A stretch of DNA of 64,000 nucleotides, taken from NCBI RefSeq assembly GCF_022664455.2, contig NZ_JAKRKC020000002.1:1860001-1924000 (forward strand). The letters are read 5' to 3'. Below the pieces are notes generated by a model. The model worked only from the letters and a program-made list of their open reading frames with translations, made no database searches and was not told the origin of the DNA. Origin of the DNA: Actinomadura luzonensis (GTDB lineage Bacteria; Actinomycetota; Actinomycetes; Streptosporangiales; Streptosporangiaceae). The translations under genes were made by a program, and so were the position numbers. This document shows, in pieces, positions 8,974-17,329 of the stretch (positions are counted from its first letter, which is position 1; every line of letters begins with the position of its first letter).

Positions 8974-8995
8974 GCCCCCGACCGGGGTCGGGGGC
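8974..8995. terminator. Bidirectional hairpin terminator
   Basis: GCCCCCGAC (8974-8982) pairs exactly with GTCGGGGGC (8987-8995) around a 4-nt loop. It lies 70 bp after the response regulator stop and just beyond the stop of the convergent gene ending at 9009, so it can serve both transcripts. Confidence 0.8.
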
Positions 8996-9008
8996 GCGGG
9001 TGGTGTGG

Positions 9009-9323
9009 CTAGGCGCCGTCCTTCTCTACCAGGCGGTCGAGTCTGATTCCTAGGTCGATCATTTCGCAGCGTATGGTGTCAAGCGCCCTCACCAGGTCGG
9101 AGCGGGAAGCCTTGAAGGAGTCGTTGAAGTGGCGGCGGACACCGGCCAGCTCGTCGCCCCACGCCTTGAAGTCCTCGGCGATGTCGGCCCGGAGTTCGGC
9201 GAGGTCCGTTCGCAGGGCGGTGATGAGGCTCAGGGTTGCCGTGCGGTCCAGGGCGGAGACCATTTTCGCCTCCAGGGCCTCGACGCGGAGCTTCAAATCG
9301 AGGATCTCCGTCTGCACGTCCAC
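9009..9323 (-). CDS. Small coiled-coil protein of unknown function
   Basis: A 104-residue acidic protein with no recognised family. Heptad-like spacing of Leu, Val and Ile runs through almost its whole length (DLKLRVEALEAKM, then LITALRTDLAELRADIAEDF), predicting a long parallel coiled coil broken around WGDELAGVRRHFNDSF. No signal peptide or membrane segment is present. The GTG at 9323 is preceded by an AGGTAGGA ribosome binding site at good spacing, which supports real expression. It is convergent with the response regulator across a shared hairpin. Such small helical proteins sometimes act as oligomerisation or partner-binding modules; a specific role cannot be assigned. Confidence 0.7.
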   Translation of the reverse strand: MDVQTEILDLKLRVEALEAKMVSALDRTATLSLITALRTDLAELRADIAEDFKAWGDELAGVRRHFNDSFKASRSDLVRALDTIRCEMIDLGIRLDRLVEKDGA

Positions 9324-9657
9324 GCATTCCTACCTTTGCGGTAGTCGGGAGAGACACCGGCCCCGTGACCGGGTCTCACTTGCTGTTACCCATGGTGACA
9401 AGCAGTTTGGAGTTGTGTGACACGCCGATCGGGCGACGGGTAGGGGTTTGTACTCCCGCGGATTGAGCCGTTCATACCGGGGTTTCAGCACGTCCCATTT
9501 GCAGGCGTTTCCGGAGGAGAAAAACTGCCCCGGCGTGTGAGGCGTTTGGGGGCTATGTCGGGCTTTGTGGATTAAAGTCCGGATGTCCAGGTCTGTGATG
9601 ATCATGTCGGTTGACGTGGGAGTGTGGACGGCGTGGGCGGGCGATGGCCGGGCGGAG

Positions 9658-9822
9658 TGGAAGCGAGGTGTGCGGTGGCCGGGCTGAGTGCGAGGCGTTG
9701 TGTGGCATGGCCGGGTGGAGTGGAAGTGCAAGTGTGAGGGTCGGGTGGAATGGAAGCGCGGTGTGCGGTGGCCGGGCGGAACGGGAAGCGTTGTGTGGCA
9801 TGGTCGGGTGGAGTGGAAGTGC
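9658..9822. repeat. Two 72-bp direct repeats at 93-bp period
   Basis: Segments 9658-9729 and 9751-9822 are 72 bp each and closely similar, both containing GTGTGCGGTGGCCGGGC and TTGTGTGGCATGG cores, with partial third copies around 9638 and 9741. The period of 93 is a multiple of three, so an open frame (9611-9940) runs through, but its Gly/Ala/Cys/Trp-rich product looks like repeat translation and not a protein. The surrounding 9324-10253 region holds no gene I can support. The strand is conspicuously G-rich. Confidence 0.7.
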
Positions 9823-10253
9823 GGGTGCCCGATGGTCTAAGGGAAGAGATAGGGCGGCTTTTCTGATTGCTGGCTATGTCGGATATCGCGATCGATCGTC
9901 AGATTATGGCCTTGAGTTAACGTATCTGTTGGTTCGATAGCGGAGGGCGGATGGAGTGGGCTTTTGGTAGGTGAACATGCAGCTCGCTTTGTAGTTGGTC
10001 AGTCGTTGGTGATTAGGGGCTAGGAGGTTGTGTAGGTGAGTCGTTGGGCTGCGTGAGCGGCAGGTGTGGGTGGTTGGCCGCATTCTGTCTATGGGTGTGT
10101 CGATTCCTGCGCGCTGCGCTGAGCTTGCGATGGTGGCATTGGTTGATTGGCGGCCGGCGGTGAGCTCGGGTGCATGGTGAGGGGCTTTGCGGGGATCGGG
10201 TGGGTGGTTGGGGCGGTGCTTGAGTTCTGCTGTGGGGGGCAGGGGCGGGAGCT

Positions 10254-10730
10254 ATGGCTATGTCGATGAGGAAAGCGCTGCTCCGGACCGGAGCGGCTAC
10301 TGCGGCTGCGGCGGTAGCGGGATCATTGGTGACTGATCCTCGTACTCACTGGTACAGGCGGTTGCGGAAGCCGGCCTGGCAGCCGCCGGCGCAGGTGTTC
10401 CCGCTCGTGTGGACGCCGCTCTACGGGCTCATCGCGTACGGAGGCGCGCGGGCACTCGCGCGCGGGGAGGAAGGGCAGCGGAAGGCGCTCGGGTGGGCGC
10501 TGGGCGGGAATCTGGCGCTCAATGCCGGCTGGCCCGCGCTCTTCTTCCGGGCGCGGTCACCGCGGTGGGCTCTGGCCGAGATCGCGGCCCTCAATCTCTC
10601 GAACGCGGTGCTGGTTCGGCAGGCCATGAGGGCGGATCGGGTGGCGGGGGCTGCTCTGCTGCCGTATGCGGCGTGGACGTTGTTCGCGACTGCGTTGAAT
10701 GCTTCTATTGTGCGGCGTAATCGGGAATAG
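10254..10730 (+). CDS. TspO/MBR family membrane protein
   Basis: A 158-residue membrane protein of the tryptophan-rich sensory protein/peripheral benzodiazepine receptor family, which bind porphyrins and other hydrophobic ligands. Family marks are visible: the W-Y-x-x-L-x-K-P-x-W-x-P-P segment at about residues 33-44, the VFPLVWTPLYGL stretch entering helix 2, the N-x-x-W-P-x-L-F-F motif near residues 88-97 and about five helices. The N-terminus has an alanine-rich helix. ATG 10254 follows a purine-rich GGGGCGGGAG site; ATGs at 10260 and 10266 are possible. It stands alone, with gene-poor DNA on both sides. Ligand and physiological role are not evident from context. Confidence 0.85.
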   Translation: MAMSMRKALLRTGAATAAAAVAGSLVTDPRTHWYRRLRKPAWQPPAQVFPLVWTPLYGLIAYGGARALARGEEGQRKALGWALGGNLALNAGWPALFFRARSPRWALAEIAALNLSNAVLVRQAMRADRVAGAALLPYAAWTLFATALNASIVRRNRE

Positions 10731-11064
10731 GTTCGTGGGTTGTGTGCATCGCCGTGCTATTGCCCAGGCGTAGGGCTTTGTGCGGGGTGGGTGCTGTCAT
10801 GCGTGGATGTGGGTTTTTGTGAGTGTTGCTCGTTAGTGGGAGCTTGGGTAATCGGGCGACGGGGGCGATCTCTGTTGCCTCGGAGCCCCCAGGGGATTTC
10901 GGGGGTTGCGGCCAAGTGCAGCAACTTTCGGCAGTGGGGGCGGCCATGTCGGGACCGTGTGGGCGTCGCTCGTGGCGTTTTGGCCATGGAACTGCGCAGT
11001 TGGTCGCCGGTGCCGGGTGACCTGCTGGATCCGCCTCGGGCGGCTGGGTCGCCGTGAGGGTGGA
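10731..11064. other. Gene-free stretch before the insertion sequence
   Basis: No domain, RNA gene or convincing start/RBS pair was found between the TspO-like gene and the left end of the IS. Several short frames on both strands lack any recognisable composition. Confidence 0.4.
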
Positions 11065-11997
11065 CACTGAGCCGTTTTCATCCCCATGCGGCGAGTGTTG
11101 ATCACAGCATGATCGCAAGGTTGACGTTCACCTGAGGACATGGCGAAACCCCTGGTAGACGGGTTGATCACCACAATCACGTCCGCCACCACCAGGGGCC
11201 TCGAATGCTTTTCTATCGTGCTGCCGTCGATTTGTCGCGCCGAACTCTGAACTACGTCGCGGGCCTCATCCGCCGGCACCGCCAGGCCATCGGCTCAACC
11301 TGGCGGCTGCTCAACCCGGGACAGCAGGCCCTGCTCGTACTGGTCTACCTGCGCAAGGGAGAGACCTTCCCTGAGCTCGGGGCCGGTTTCGGCGTCTCGA
11401 CGGCGACGGCGTGGCGGTACGTGGAGGAGACCGTGATGCTGCTGTCGGCGCGCTCGCCCAAGCTCGGCCAGGCGCTGCGCAAGGCTAAGCGGGATGGGCT
11501 GCACTACCTGGTGCTGGACGGCACGCTGATCCGCATCGACCGGATCGCCGCCGACCGGCTGTACTTCTCCGGCAAGCACCGCGTCCATGGCATGAACATC
11601 CAGGTCATCGCGACACCGGACGGAACGATCCTGTGGACCTCGGGCGCGTTGCCGGGTAAGACCCACGACCTGAGCGCCGCCCGCATCTGGGGCATCCTGC
11701 GCGCACTGGAGCAGGCCGGCATCGTCACCCTGGCCGACAATGCCTACCAGGGAGCCGAAGGCCCGGTCCGCACCCCGTACAAGGGCAGGCACAAGCCCGA
11801 ATCCCAGAAGCAGGCCAACCGCGCCCACGCCAGGCTCCGAGGCCCCGGTGAGCGCGCGAACGCCCAGCTGAAGAGCTGGAAGGTGTTTCGGAAGCTACGC
11901 TGCAGCCCGTCCAAGGCCGGCCACCTGTGCAAGGCCATCGCCGTCCTGCAGAATCACCGAGTTGCGCAGGCGGTGTGAGGATGAAAAGCGTTCACTG
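11065..11997 (+). mobile_element. IS5-type insertion sequence, about 933 bp
   Basis: The element is bounded by imperfect inverted repeats. The left end 11065-11085 and the reverse complement of 11977-11997 match at 16 of 21 positions, sharing the core TTTTCATCC. It contains one complete transposase frame. Size and single-ORF organisation fit IS5-family elements. No flanking target duplication is obvious, so the exact ends could be off by a few bases or the insertion is old. It sits in non-coding DNA and disrupts no recognisable gene. Confidence 0.8.
11205..11978 (+). CDS. IS5-type DDE transposase (DDE_Tnp_4)
   Basis: A full-length 257-residue transposase. The N-terminal half carries a helix-turn-helix segment (LGAGFGVSTATAWRYVEE at about residues 61-78) of the type preceding DDE_Tnp_4 domains. 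The catalytic acids are visible as VLDGTLIRID (about 103-112), TLADNAYQGAEG (about 179-190) and a final glutamate in RGPGERANAQLKSWKVF. The reading frame is intact, so the element may still be active. It occupies nearly the entire IS between the inverted repeats. The ATG lies in TCGAATGC without a strong ribosome binding site, as is common in IS elements. Confidence 0.92.
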   Translation: MLFYRAAVDLSRRTLNYVAGLIRRHRQAIGSTWRLLNPGQQALLVLVYLRKGETFPELGAGFGVSTATAWRYVEETVMLLSARSPKLGQALRKAKRDGLHYLVLDGTLIRIDRIAADRLYFSGKHRVHGMNIQVIATPDGTILWTSGALPGKTHDLSAARIWGILRALEQAGIVTLADNAYQGAEGPVRTPYKGRHKPESQKQANRAHARLRGPGERANAQLKSWKVFRKLRCSPSKAGHLCKAIAVLQNHRVAQAV

Positions 11998-12381
11998 GTG
12001 GGCGATGGTTGGTTCCGATGCGAGCCAGCACGTCGGCTGACTTGGCGTCCTCCGCTACAAACCGTCGCCAGCTCGATGCGCGGGACATTTCGGGAATGTG
12101 GGTGGGTGGTCGCGGGCTGACTGGGGAGATTGTCCGGCTGATGCTGGGCTTCACGTCGTGATGTCCATCGGGGCGGGCGGCTGCGACGACCGACGTCCGA
12201 AGCGCAGCCGCGTCCAGATAGCGGGGCCCTGCTCGGCGAGTTGATGGGCCAGTGCTCACGACGTGTGAGTCCATCGGCGATCATGCGCTGGTGACAGTCT
12301 CTGGGGCTGCTCAAGAGTGAGGTGAGGGCGGTGTTGGCTGGTCAGGGGCCACCGCCGCCGGAACTGCCTCAGGAACTTCCG
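11998..12381. other. Gene-free stretch after the insertion sequence
   Basis: Open frames on the minus strand (11895-12314, 11954-12274) run through this region and into the IS, but they show no family signature and read partly antisense to the transposase. I see no RNA gene and no clear repeats. Confidence 0.4.
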
Positions 12382-13512
12382 TCAGGTGAGGTGGGTGAGG
12401 GCTTCGGTCAAGGCTGTCAGGCGTTGGGGGGAGGCGAGGCCGGCGTGGTACAGGTGGAAGTCCGTGGCGCCCGCCTTGGCGTAGGTGCTGAGGTGGTTGG
12501 CCAGGACCGAAGGGTCGGCTGGGCGGGGCGGGAGGGCCAGGACGTAGGCGCCTACCCGCTGGTTCGGGGTGGACAGCGTGGTCAGGTGGGTGAGGCGGGC
12601 GGCGTCCTGGGCCGGGTCGCTCCAGCAGTTGGCAACCAGGACGTCTGCGGCAGGGTCGCCGTCAGGGAGGGCGGCGAAGGCGCCCGTGGCCCAGGGGTCG
12701 GGGTTCGCGTGCAGGGTGATGGGGACGTCCGGGGCGATATCGCGGGCGGTGGTGAGCAGGCGTCGGCGCAGGGACGCGGAGAGGGCGACGCGGGTGGCGC
12801 GCACTTCGTCCGCCAGTGATTCAAGGGCCTCTTCGATCGTGGTGAAGCCGGGGGTGGTGGGGAGGGTGCGGTCGAGGGCGGCGCGGACCCTTGCTCGGGT
12901 GGGCTCCGGATAGCGGGGGGCGCAGGTGGCGCAGAAGCACAGGGAGAGCAGGTCGGAGTCGACAGCGGTCCAGTCGGCGCCGGACGTCTTCTCGTGGACG
13001 CTCTGGTGGCCGAAGCCCATCGGGCCGCAGGCCTCCAGAATGAGGCCGTCAGGGGAGGCCACCGTGAGGATCTCCCTGACGAGGCGGTCGCAGTAGTCGA
13101 GGACGTCCTCGTGGGCGGGGCAGAGCGCGTACGGGTACGGGTCGCCGAAGGCGTTGCGGACCACCAGGTCCGGGTTGGCGGCGCCGAGGTGGGAGTTGTG
13201 GGTCAGGACCGTCCAGGCGTGGACCTGGAGGCCGGCCGTCTTCAGGGCGTCCCTGGCCTGCAGGTACGCATCCGCCGGGGTCCAGGTCGGAGCAGCCGGC
13301 ACCAGGCGGGACCAGGCGGAGGGGCGTACCGGGAGGTAGAGGGCGGGGTACGGGACGTCCAGGACGCGGTGTGACGGATGGTACGGGGTGGCGGCGCGGG
13401 TCGAGTGGTAGCTCGCGGCCAGTGCGATCGCGTCCACGCCTAGAGCGGCCAGGCGGTCGGGTGCGGACGGGTCGCCGACCACGTCCCAGGGGTAGACGTA
13501 GGCGACGTTCAT
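12382..13512 (-). CDS. Putative TIM-barrel glycoside hydrolase-like protein
   Basis: A 376-residue cytoplasmic protein without a signal peptide. I do not recognise a named family, but the layout suggests a TIM barrel of the hypothetical glycoside hydrolase kind. There is an N-terminal strand (MNVAYVYPWDV), a VHAWTVLTHNSHLG stretch near residue 100, an LILEACGPMGFGH segment near 156 that offers a candidate catalytic glutamate, and a LCFCATCAPRY C-x-C-x-x-C motif near 192 of the sort seen in putative glycosidases of this fold. A later LHANPDP segment follows. It lies downstream of the glucarate dehydratase on the same strand, so a role in releasing or processing uronic-acid sugars is plausible but unproven. 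Confidence 0.6.
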   Translation of the reverse strand: MNVAYVYPWDVVGDPSAPDRLAALGVDAIALAASYHSTRAATPYHPSHRVLDVPYPALYLPVRPSAWSRLVPAAPTWTPADAYLQARDALKTAGLQVHAWTVLTHNSHLGAANPDLVVRNAFGDPYPYALCPAHEDVLDYCDRLVREILTVASPDGLILEACGPMGFGHQSVHEKTSGADWTAVDSDLLSLCFCATCAPRYPEPTRARVRAALDRTLPTTPGFTTIEEALESLADEVRATRVALSASLRRRLLTTARDIAPDVPITLHANPDPWATGAFAALPDGDPAADVLVANCWSDPAQDAARLTHLTTLSTPNQRVGAYVLALPPRPADPSVLANHLSTYAKAGATDFHLYHAGLASPQRLTALTEALTHLT

Positions 13513-13573
13513 GGGACGACTCGGCTCCTGAGGCTGGGTACGGCGGGGGTTGGGATGGGTGACATTGGCGGGT

Positions 13574-13606
13574 CGTCGATGTCGATGTCGATGTCGATGC
13601 CGATGT
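13574..13606. repeat. Hexamer microsatellite (GTCGAT)n
   Basis: Five to six near-perfect copies of GTCGAT run from 13574. They lie in the non-coding stretch upstream of the 12382-13512 gene and are followed to about 13710 by imperfect GTCGGGTTG(A/G)GG units. Confidence 0.75.
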
Positions 13607-13789
13607 CGGGCTGGGGCATCGGGTCGGGGCGTCGGGTTGGGGCGGGGTGTGCTGGGTTGAGCTGGGGTGTGTCGGGTTGAGGTGGGGGCGTCGGATTGGG
13701 GCGGTTGGGCTTAGGGATGGGCTTCAGGGGACGCGGTGTGAAGGCTGGGGCTGGTGGCGGTCAGAACCTGGGCGCCAAGGGCGGGGTGG

Positions 13790-13995
13790 GTCTGGATTGA
13801 GGGCGGCCTGGGGCGGCCTGGATTGAGGGCGGCCTGGGGCGGCCCTGCATTGTGGGTGGGGCGGCCTGAATGGATGGGTGGGTGGGGCGTCCTGAATGGA
13901 TGGGGCGGGTCTGCGTGGCTGGGGCGAGGCTGATCGGGTGGGTGCGGCGGGTCTGAATGGGTGGGTGCGGCGGGCCTGAATGGGGGGCGGGGTGA
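13790..13995. repeat. Imperfect GGGCGGCCTG(A/G)AT-type minisatellite
   Basis: Units such as ATTGAGGGCGGCCTGG and GGGGCGGCCTGAATGG recur about ten times with length variation. The region lies between the glycosidase-like gene and glucarate dehydratase, a 655-bp interval (13513-14167) without a supportable gene. It resembles the G-rich repeat DNA at 9658 and 17330. Confidence 0.7.
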
Positions 13996-14092
13996 CGTGA
14001 TGAGAGCTGGAGGTGGAAGGGCGCTGGCCGAGTGAGCTGGCGTCGTGGATGGCAGGCGGTGTGGATGACACGACGGCACGGGTGTTATCGGG

Positions 14093-14201
14093 AAGGTGGG
14101 GTTGCGGGGAGGTGAGGGTCACCGGCGGGGTGGTTGGTGGAGAAGGCGGGTTGCGGGGAGGTGGGGGTTACCAGCGGGGGCGGTTGGCGGAGAAGGTGGG
14201 G
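14093..14201. repeat. 50-bp tandem duplication overlapping the glucarate dehydratase 3' end
   Basis: Copies at 14093-14142 and 14143-14192 share the core TTGCGGGGAGGTG and end in GGTTGG(T/C)GGAG; a third partial copy begins at 14193. The second copy covers the last codons and stop of the dehydratase gene, so the repeat arose by duplicating the gene's own 3' end and flank. Confidence 0.7.
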
Positions 14202-15424
14202 GTGAAGCGTTGCATGTACGTCGTGTCGTCCCGTGCCACGATGCCGCACCTCTCGTACTGCTCGTGCATGCGGGCCAGCGCGTCCCGGTCGAGTTCGACG
14301 CCGAGGCCCGGGCCGGTGGGGACGGGGACCGCGCCGTCGACGAAGCGGAGCGCGCCGGGGGCGACCACGTCCTGGCCGTCCTGCCAGGGGGTGTGGGTGT
14401 CGCAGGCGAACGTGAGGTTCGGGGTGGCGGCGGCCAGGTGGGTCATGGCGGCGAGGCTGATGCCCTGGTGGGAGTTGGAGTGCATGGACAGCGACAGGCC
14501 GAACGTGCCGCACAGGCTGGCCACGTGCGAGGAGCGGACGAGGCCGCCCCAGTAGTGGTGGTCCAGCAGGAGCACGCCGATCGCCCGTGCGGCGATGGCG
14601 GGGGGCAGGTGGTCGGGGGTGACGACGCACATGTTCGTGGCTAGGGGCATGGGGACCGAGGCGGCGACCTCGGCCATGCCGTCGATGCCGGAGGTGGGGT
14701 CCTCCAGGTACTGGAGGCGGCCTTCGAGCTCGCGCCCGACGCGGATGGAGGTCGCGACGGTCCAGGCGGCGTTCGGGTCGAGGCGCAGCGGCACGCCGGG
14801 GAACGCCTCGTGCAGGGCGTTGATGGCGGCGATCTCCTCATCCGGCGGGTACACGCCGCCCTTGAGCTTGATCGACCGGAAGCCGTACTCCTTGATCAGG
14901 AGGGCGGCCTGCTCGACGACGCCGGCCGGGTCGAGCGCCGCGCCGAAGCGGTCCGGCTCGTCGCCGGGGTGGCCGGCCCACTTGTAGAACAGGTACGCGC
15001 TGTACTCGACGGCGTCGCGGACGCGGCCCCCGAGCAGGTCGACGACGGGCACGCCGGCGGCCTTGCCGCGGATGTCCAGGCAGGCGACCTCGAAGGCGGC
15101 GAAGACGCGGTCGACGCTCTTCTCCTTGGTCGCGACGCCGGTGAGGCCGTGCAGGTCGGTGACGGCGTCGCCGACGGCGGCGGCGATGCGGGCGTACATC
15201 TCGTTGGTGGCGTGCACGTCCAGCCCGATCAGGATCTGGGCGCACTCGCGTACTTTGCCGAGATGTCCCAGGTCGCCGTACGTCTCACCGAGCCCGGTCA
15301 GTCCCTCGTCCGTGACGACCTCGACAATGGTACGGAGGGCCCACGGCTCGTGGACCCCGGCGGCGTTGAGGAGGGGCGGATCCCGGAAGGCGATCGGTGT
15401 TACGCGGATCTCCCTGATGATCAT
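14168..15424 (-). CDS. Glucarate dehydratase family protein (enolase superfamily)
   Basis: Glucarate dehydratases convert D-glucarate (or idarate) to 5-keto-4-deoxyglucarate. The 418-residue protein has the enolase-superfamily layout: an N-terminal capping domain (about residues 1-135) and a barrel with the catalytic K-x-K in IKLKGG (about 202-207), metal ligands in LRLDPNAAW and YLEDP, the glucarate-specific LATNMCV asparagine loop, and the general-base histidine in MHSNSHQG. The ATG at 15424 follows an upstream region containing the putative IclR operator at 15437-15452. It is divergent from the aldehyde dehydrogenase gene and part of the hexuronate oxidation cluster. Assignment to glucarate rather than galactarate rests on the ATNM loop and neighbours. 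Confidence 0.85.
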   Translation of the reverse strand: MIIREIRVTPIAFRDPPLLNAAGVHEPWALRTIVEVVTDEGLTGLGETYGDLGHLGKVRECAQILIGLDVHATNEMYARIAAAVGDAVTDLHGLTGVATKEKSVDRVFAAFEVACLDIRGKAAGVPVVDLLGGRVRDAVEYSAYLFYKWAGHPGDEPDRFGAALDPAGVVEQAALLIKEYGFRSIKLKGGVYPPDEEIAAINALHEAFPGVPLRLDPNAAWTVATSIRVGRELEGRLQYLEDPTSGIDGMAEVAASVPMPLATNMCVVTPDHLPPAIAARAIGVLLLDHHYWGGLVRSSHVASLCGTFGLSLSMHSNSHQGISLAAMTHLAAATPNLTFACDTHTPWQDGQDVVAPGALRFVDGAVPVPTGPGLGVELDRDALARMHEQYERCGIVARDDTTYMQRFTPTFSANRPRW

Positions 15425-15436
15425 CTCAACCGCCGT

Positions 15437-15452
15437 CCATATATGTGAACAA
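15437..15452. promoter_or_regulatory. Putative IclR operator, site A
   Basis: GTCCATATATGTGAAC is an imperfect palindrome (GTCCA-N6-TGAAC) lying between the divergent glucarate dehydratase (start 15424) and dehydrogenase (start 15530) genes. Sites B (18351) and C (21476) carry the same motif next to the IclR gene and the importer/uronate dehydrogenase divergon. A further half-site TTTGTGGAC lies at about 15464-15472. Confidence 0.65.
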
Positions 15453-15529
15453 TAGCCAGATTTGTGGACAAGTATCCAGAACTGTAAGAATCAGGCTGAA
15501 GAAGTGTCAAGACTCCGAAGGGCCATTCG

Positions 15530-17005
15530 ATGATCTACGGACACGACCCCAGGACCGGCCAGACCGTGGGCGACGCCCTGCCAGAGACCGACGCGGCCGG
15601 AGTCGACCTGGTCGTTTCCGCCGCGGCGGCGGCCGGGCAGGCGTGGCGGGCCACCCCGGCGGCCGAGCGGGCGCAGGCGCTGGAGGCGGTCGCCGACGCC
15701 CTCGCGGCGCACGTGGACGAGTTGTGGCAGCTCGCCGACCAGGAGACCGCCCTCGGCGAGGTGCGCCTGCGCGGCGAGGTGGCACGGACGGCCGGGCAGT
15801 TCCGGCTCTTCGCCGAGGTGATCAGGGATGGCGGCTACCTGGAAGCCATCATCGACCACGCCGACGCCTCGCTGACGCCGCCCCGGCCGGACGTGCGGCG
15901 GATGAAGCACGCGCTGCCGGGCGTGGTGGCCGTGTTCGCGGCGAGCAACTTCCCGTTCGCGTTCTCGGTGGCCGGCGGCGACACCGCCTCGGCACTGGCG
16001 GCCGGCTGCTCCGTGGTGGTCAAGGCGCACCCCGGGCACCCGAACACCTCCGAGCGCGTGGCGAAGATCGTCCGCGAGGCGCTGCCGTACCCGGACCTGC
16101 TGGGACTGGTCCAGGGCATGCAGGCCGGAGCGGACCTGGTCAAGCACCCGCTGGTGGTCGCGGCCGGGTTCACCGGGTCGGTGGCCGGAGGCAAGGCGAT
16201 CCAGAAGCTCATCGACGAGCGGGAGACGCCGATCCCCTTCTACGGGGAGCTCGGGAGCGTCAACCCCGTGGTCGTGCTGCCGTCCGCGCCGGTGGACGCG
16301 GTGGCCGCCGGGTTCGCCGGGTCGCTGACGCTGGGGGTCGGGCAGTTCTGCACCAACCCGGGGCTGATGTTCGTGCCCGAGGGCGACGAGCTGCGCAAGG
16401 CGCTCGTGGCGGCGGTCGAGGGCACCAGCGGCGGGCCGATGCTGGCCGAGCGCATCAGGGACGGCTACCTCGGCGGCGTCGAACGGCTCGGCGAGCTGCG
16501 GCTGCTGGCCGAGGGCAAGGCGGGCGAGGGGAGCTGGGCGGTGACGCCCAAGGTGTTCACCACCGACCTCGACACCTTCGCCGGGAAGCTGCCGGAGATC
16601 GGTGAGGAATGCTTCGGGCCGGCGTCGATCGTGGTGACCTACCGGGAGATCGGGGAGCTGCGGGCGGTGCTCGAACGGCTCGACGGCTCGCTGACGGCCA
16701 CCGTCCACGGCACCGACCCGGACGAGGCCGGCGACGTCACCGAGGTGCTCGCGCGCAAGGCAGGACGGCTCATCTGGAACGGGTGGCCCACCGGCGTGGC
16801 CGTGTGCTGGGCCATGCACCACGGCGGGCCCTGGCCGTCCGCCACCACGTCGTCCACCTCCGTGGGGGCCACGGCCATCGAGCGGTGGCTGGCGCCCACG
16901 GCGTACCAGGACTGGCCGGAGGGGCTGCTGCCGGACGAGCTCAAGGACGGCAACCCGCTCGGGATCCCGCGGCGGGTGGACGGGCGGTTGCAGCTCGGCG
17001 GGTGA
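15530..17005 (+). CDS. NADP-type aldehyde dehydrogenase, probable 2-oxoglutarate semialdehyde dehydrogenase
   Basis: A 491-residue aldehyde dehydrogenase whose relatives oxidise 2,5-dioxopentanoate to 2-oxoglutarate at the end of aldarate and uronate breakdown. The cofactor-binding segment AASNFPFAFSVAGGD is near residue 144, the glycine loop FTGSVAGGKAI near 215, the glutamate in YGELGSVNP near 245 and the catalytic cysteine in GQFCTNPG near 272. This divergent GQFCTNPG form and the C-terminal WNGWPTGVAVCWAMHHGGPWP segment are typical of the ketoglutarate-semialdehyde group. ATG 15530 is about 105 bp from the divergent glucarate dehydratase. It completes the pathway with the uronate dehydrogenase at 21598; the keto-deoxyglucarate dehydratase between them is not in the window. 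Confidence 0.85.
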   Translation: MIYGHDPRTGQTVGDALPETDAAGVDLVVSAAAAAGQAWRATPAAERAQALEAVADALAAHVDELWQLADQETALGEVRLRGEVARTAGQFRLFAEVIRDGGYLEAIIDHADASLTPPRPDVRRMKHALPGVVAVFAASNFPFAFSVAGGDTASALAAGCSVVVKAHPGHPNTSERVAKIVREALPYPDLLGLVQGMQAGADLVKHPLVVAAGFTGSVAGGKAIQKLIDERETPIPFYGELGSVNPVVVLPSAPVDAVAAGFAGSLTLGVGQFCTNPGLMFVPEGDELRKALVAAVEGTSGGPMLAERIRDGYLGGVERLGELRLLAEGKAGEGSWAVTPKVFTTDLDTFAGKLPEIGEECFGPASIVVTYREIGELRAVLERLDGSLTATVHGTDPDEAGDVTEVLARKAGRLIWNGWPTGVAVCWAMHHGGPWPSATTSSTSVGATAIERWLAPTAYQDWPEGLLPDELKDGNPLGIPRRVDGRLQLGG

Positions 17006-17029
17006 ACTCGCCGGGGTGGCGGGGTTGCT

Positions 17030-17075
17030 CCCGTCCCGTCCCGTCCCATCCCGTCTCGTCCCGTCTCGTCCCGTG
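17030..17075. repeat. Pentamer repeat (CCCGT)n after the dehydrogenase gene
   Basis: About eight copies of TCCCGTC/TCTCGTC-type pentamers follow the stop codon. This is simple-sequence DNA in a non-coding gap (17006-17539). Confidence 0.75.
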
Positions 17076-17329
17076 CACTCGCATCGCGAGGGCGATCGAC
17101 AACGGCCAGGCATCCTGCGGGTGCCTGGCCGTTGGCATCGGTGCCGGTGCCGGCGTCGGTGCTGGTGTCGGGGGCCGTCGCGTCACGCGGTTACAGGTCC
17201 GAGAGGACTCGGGTGCAGGGGGGTGCAGGGGCGAAGGCTCACGGCGCGGAAGGGGCGAGAGCGAAGGTGGAGGCGGCGAGGTGAAGGTGGCGGGGCGAGG
17301 GCGGGTGAGGGTGTAGGCGGCGGGGACGA

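Noticed and set aside
9600..9840. CRISPR array
   Set aside because: Repeats are long (72 bp), imperfect and only two, with no uniform spacers and no cas genes.
11895..12314. Second IS gene on the minus strand
   Set aside because: It overlaps the transposase antisense, crosses the right inverted repeat and shows no transposase or helper motif.
13560..14167. Gene in the minisatellite region
   Set aside because: Frames exist on both strands but encode only Pro/His/Ser- or Gly-rich repeat peptides.
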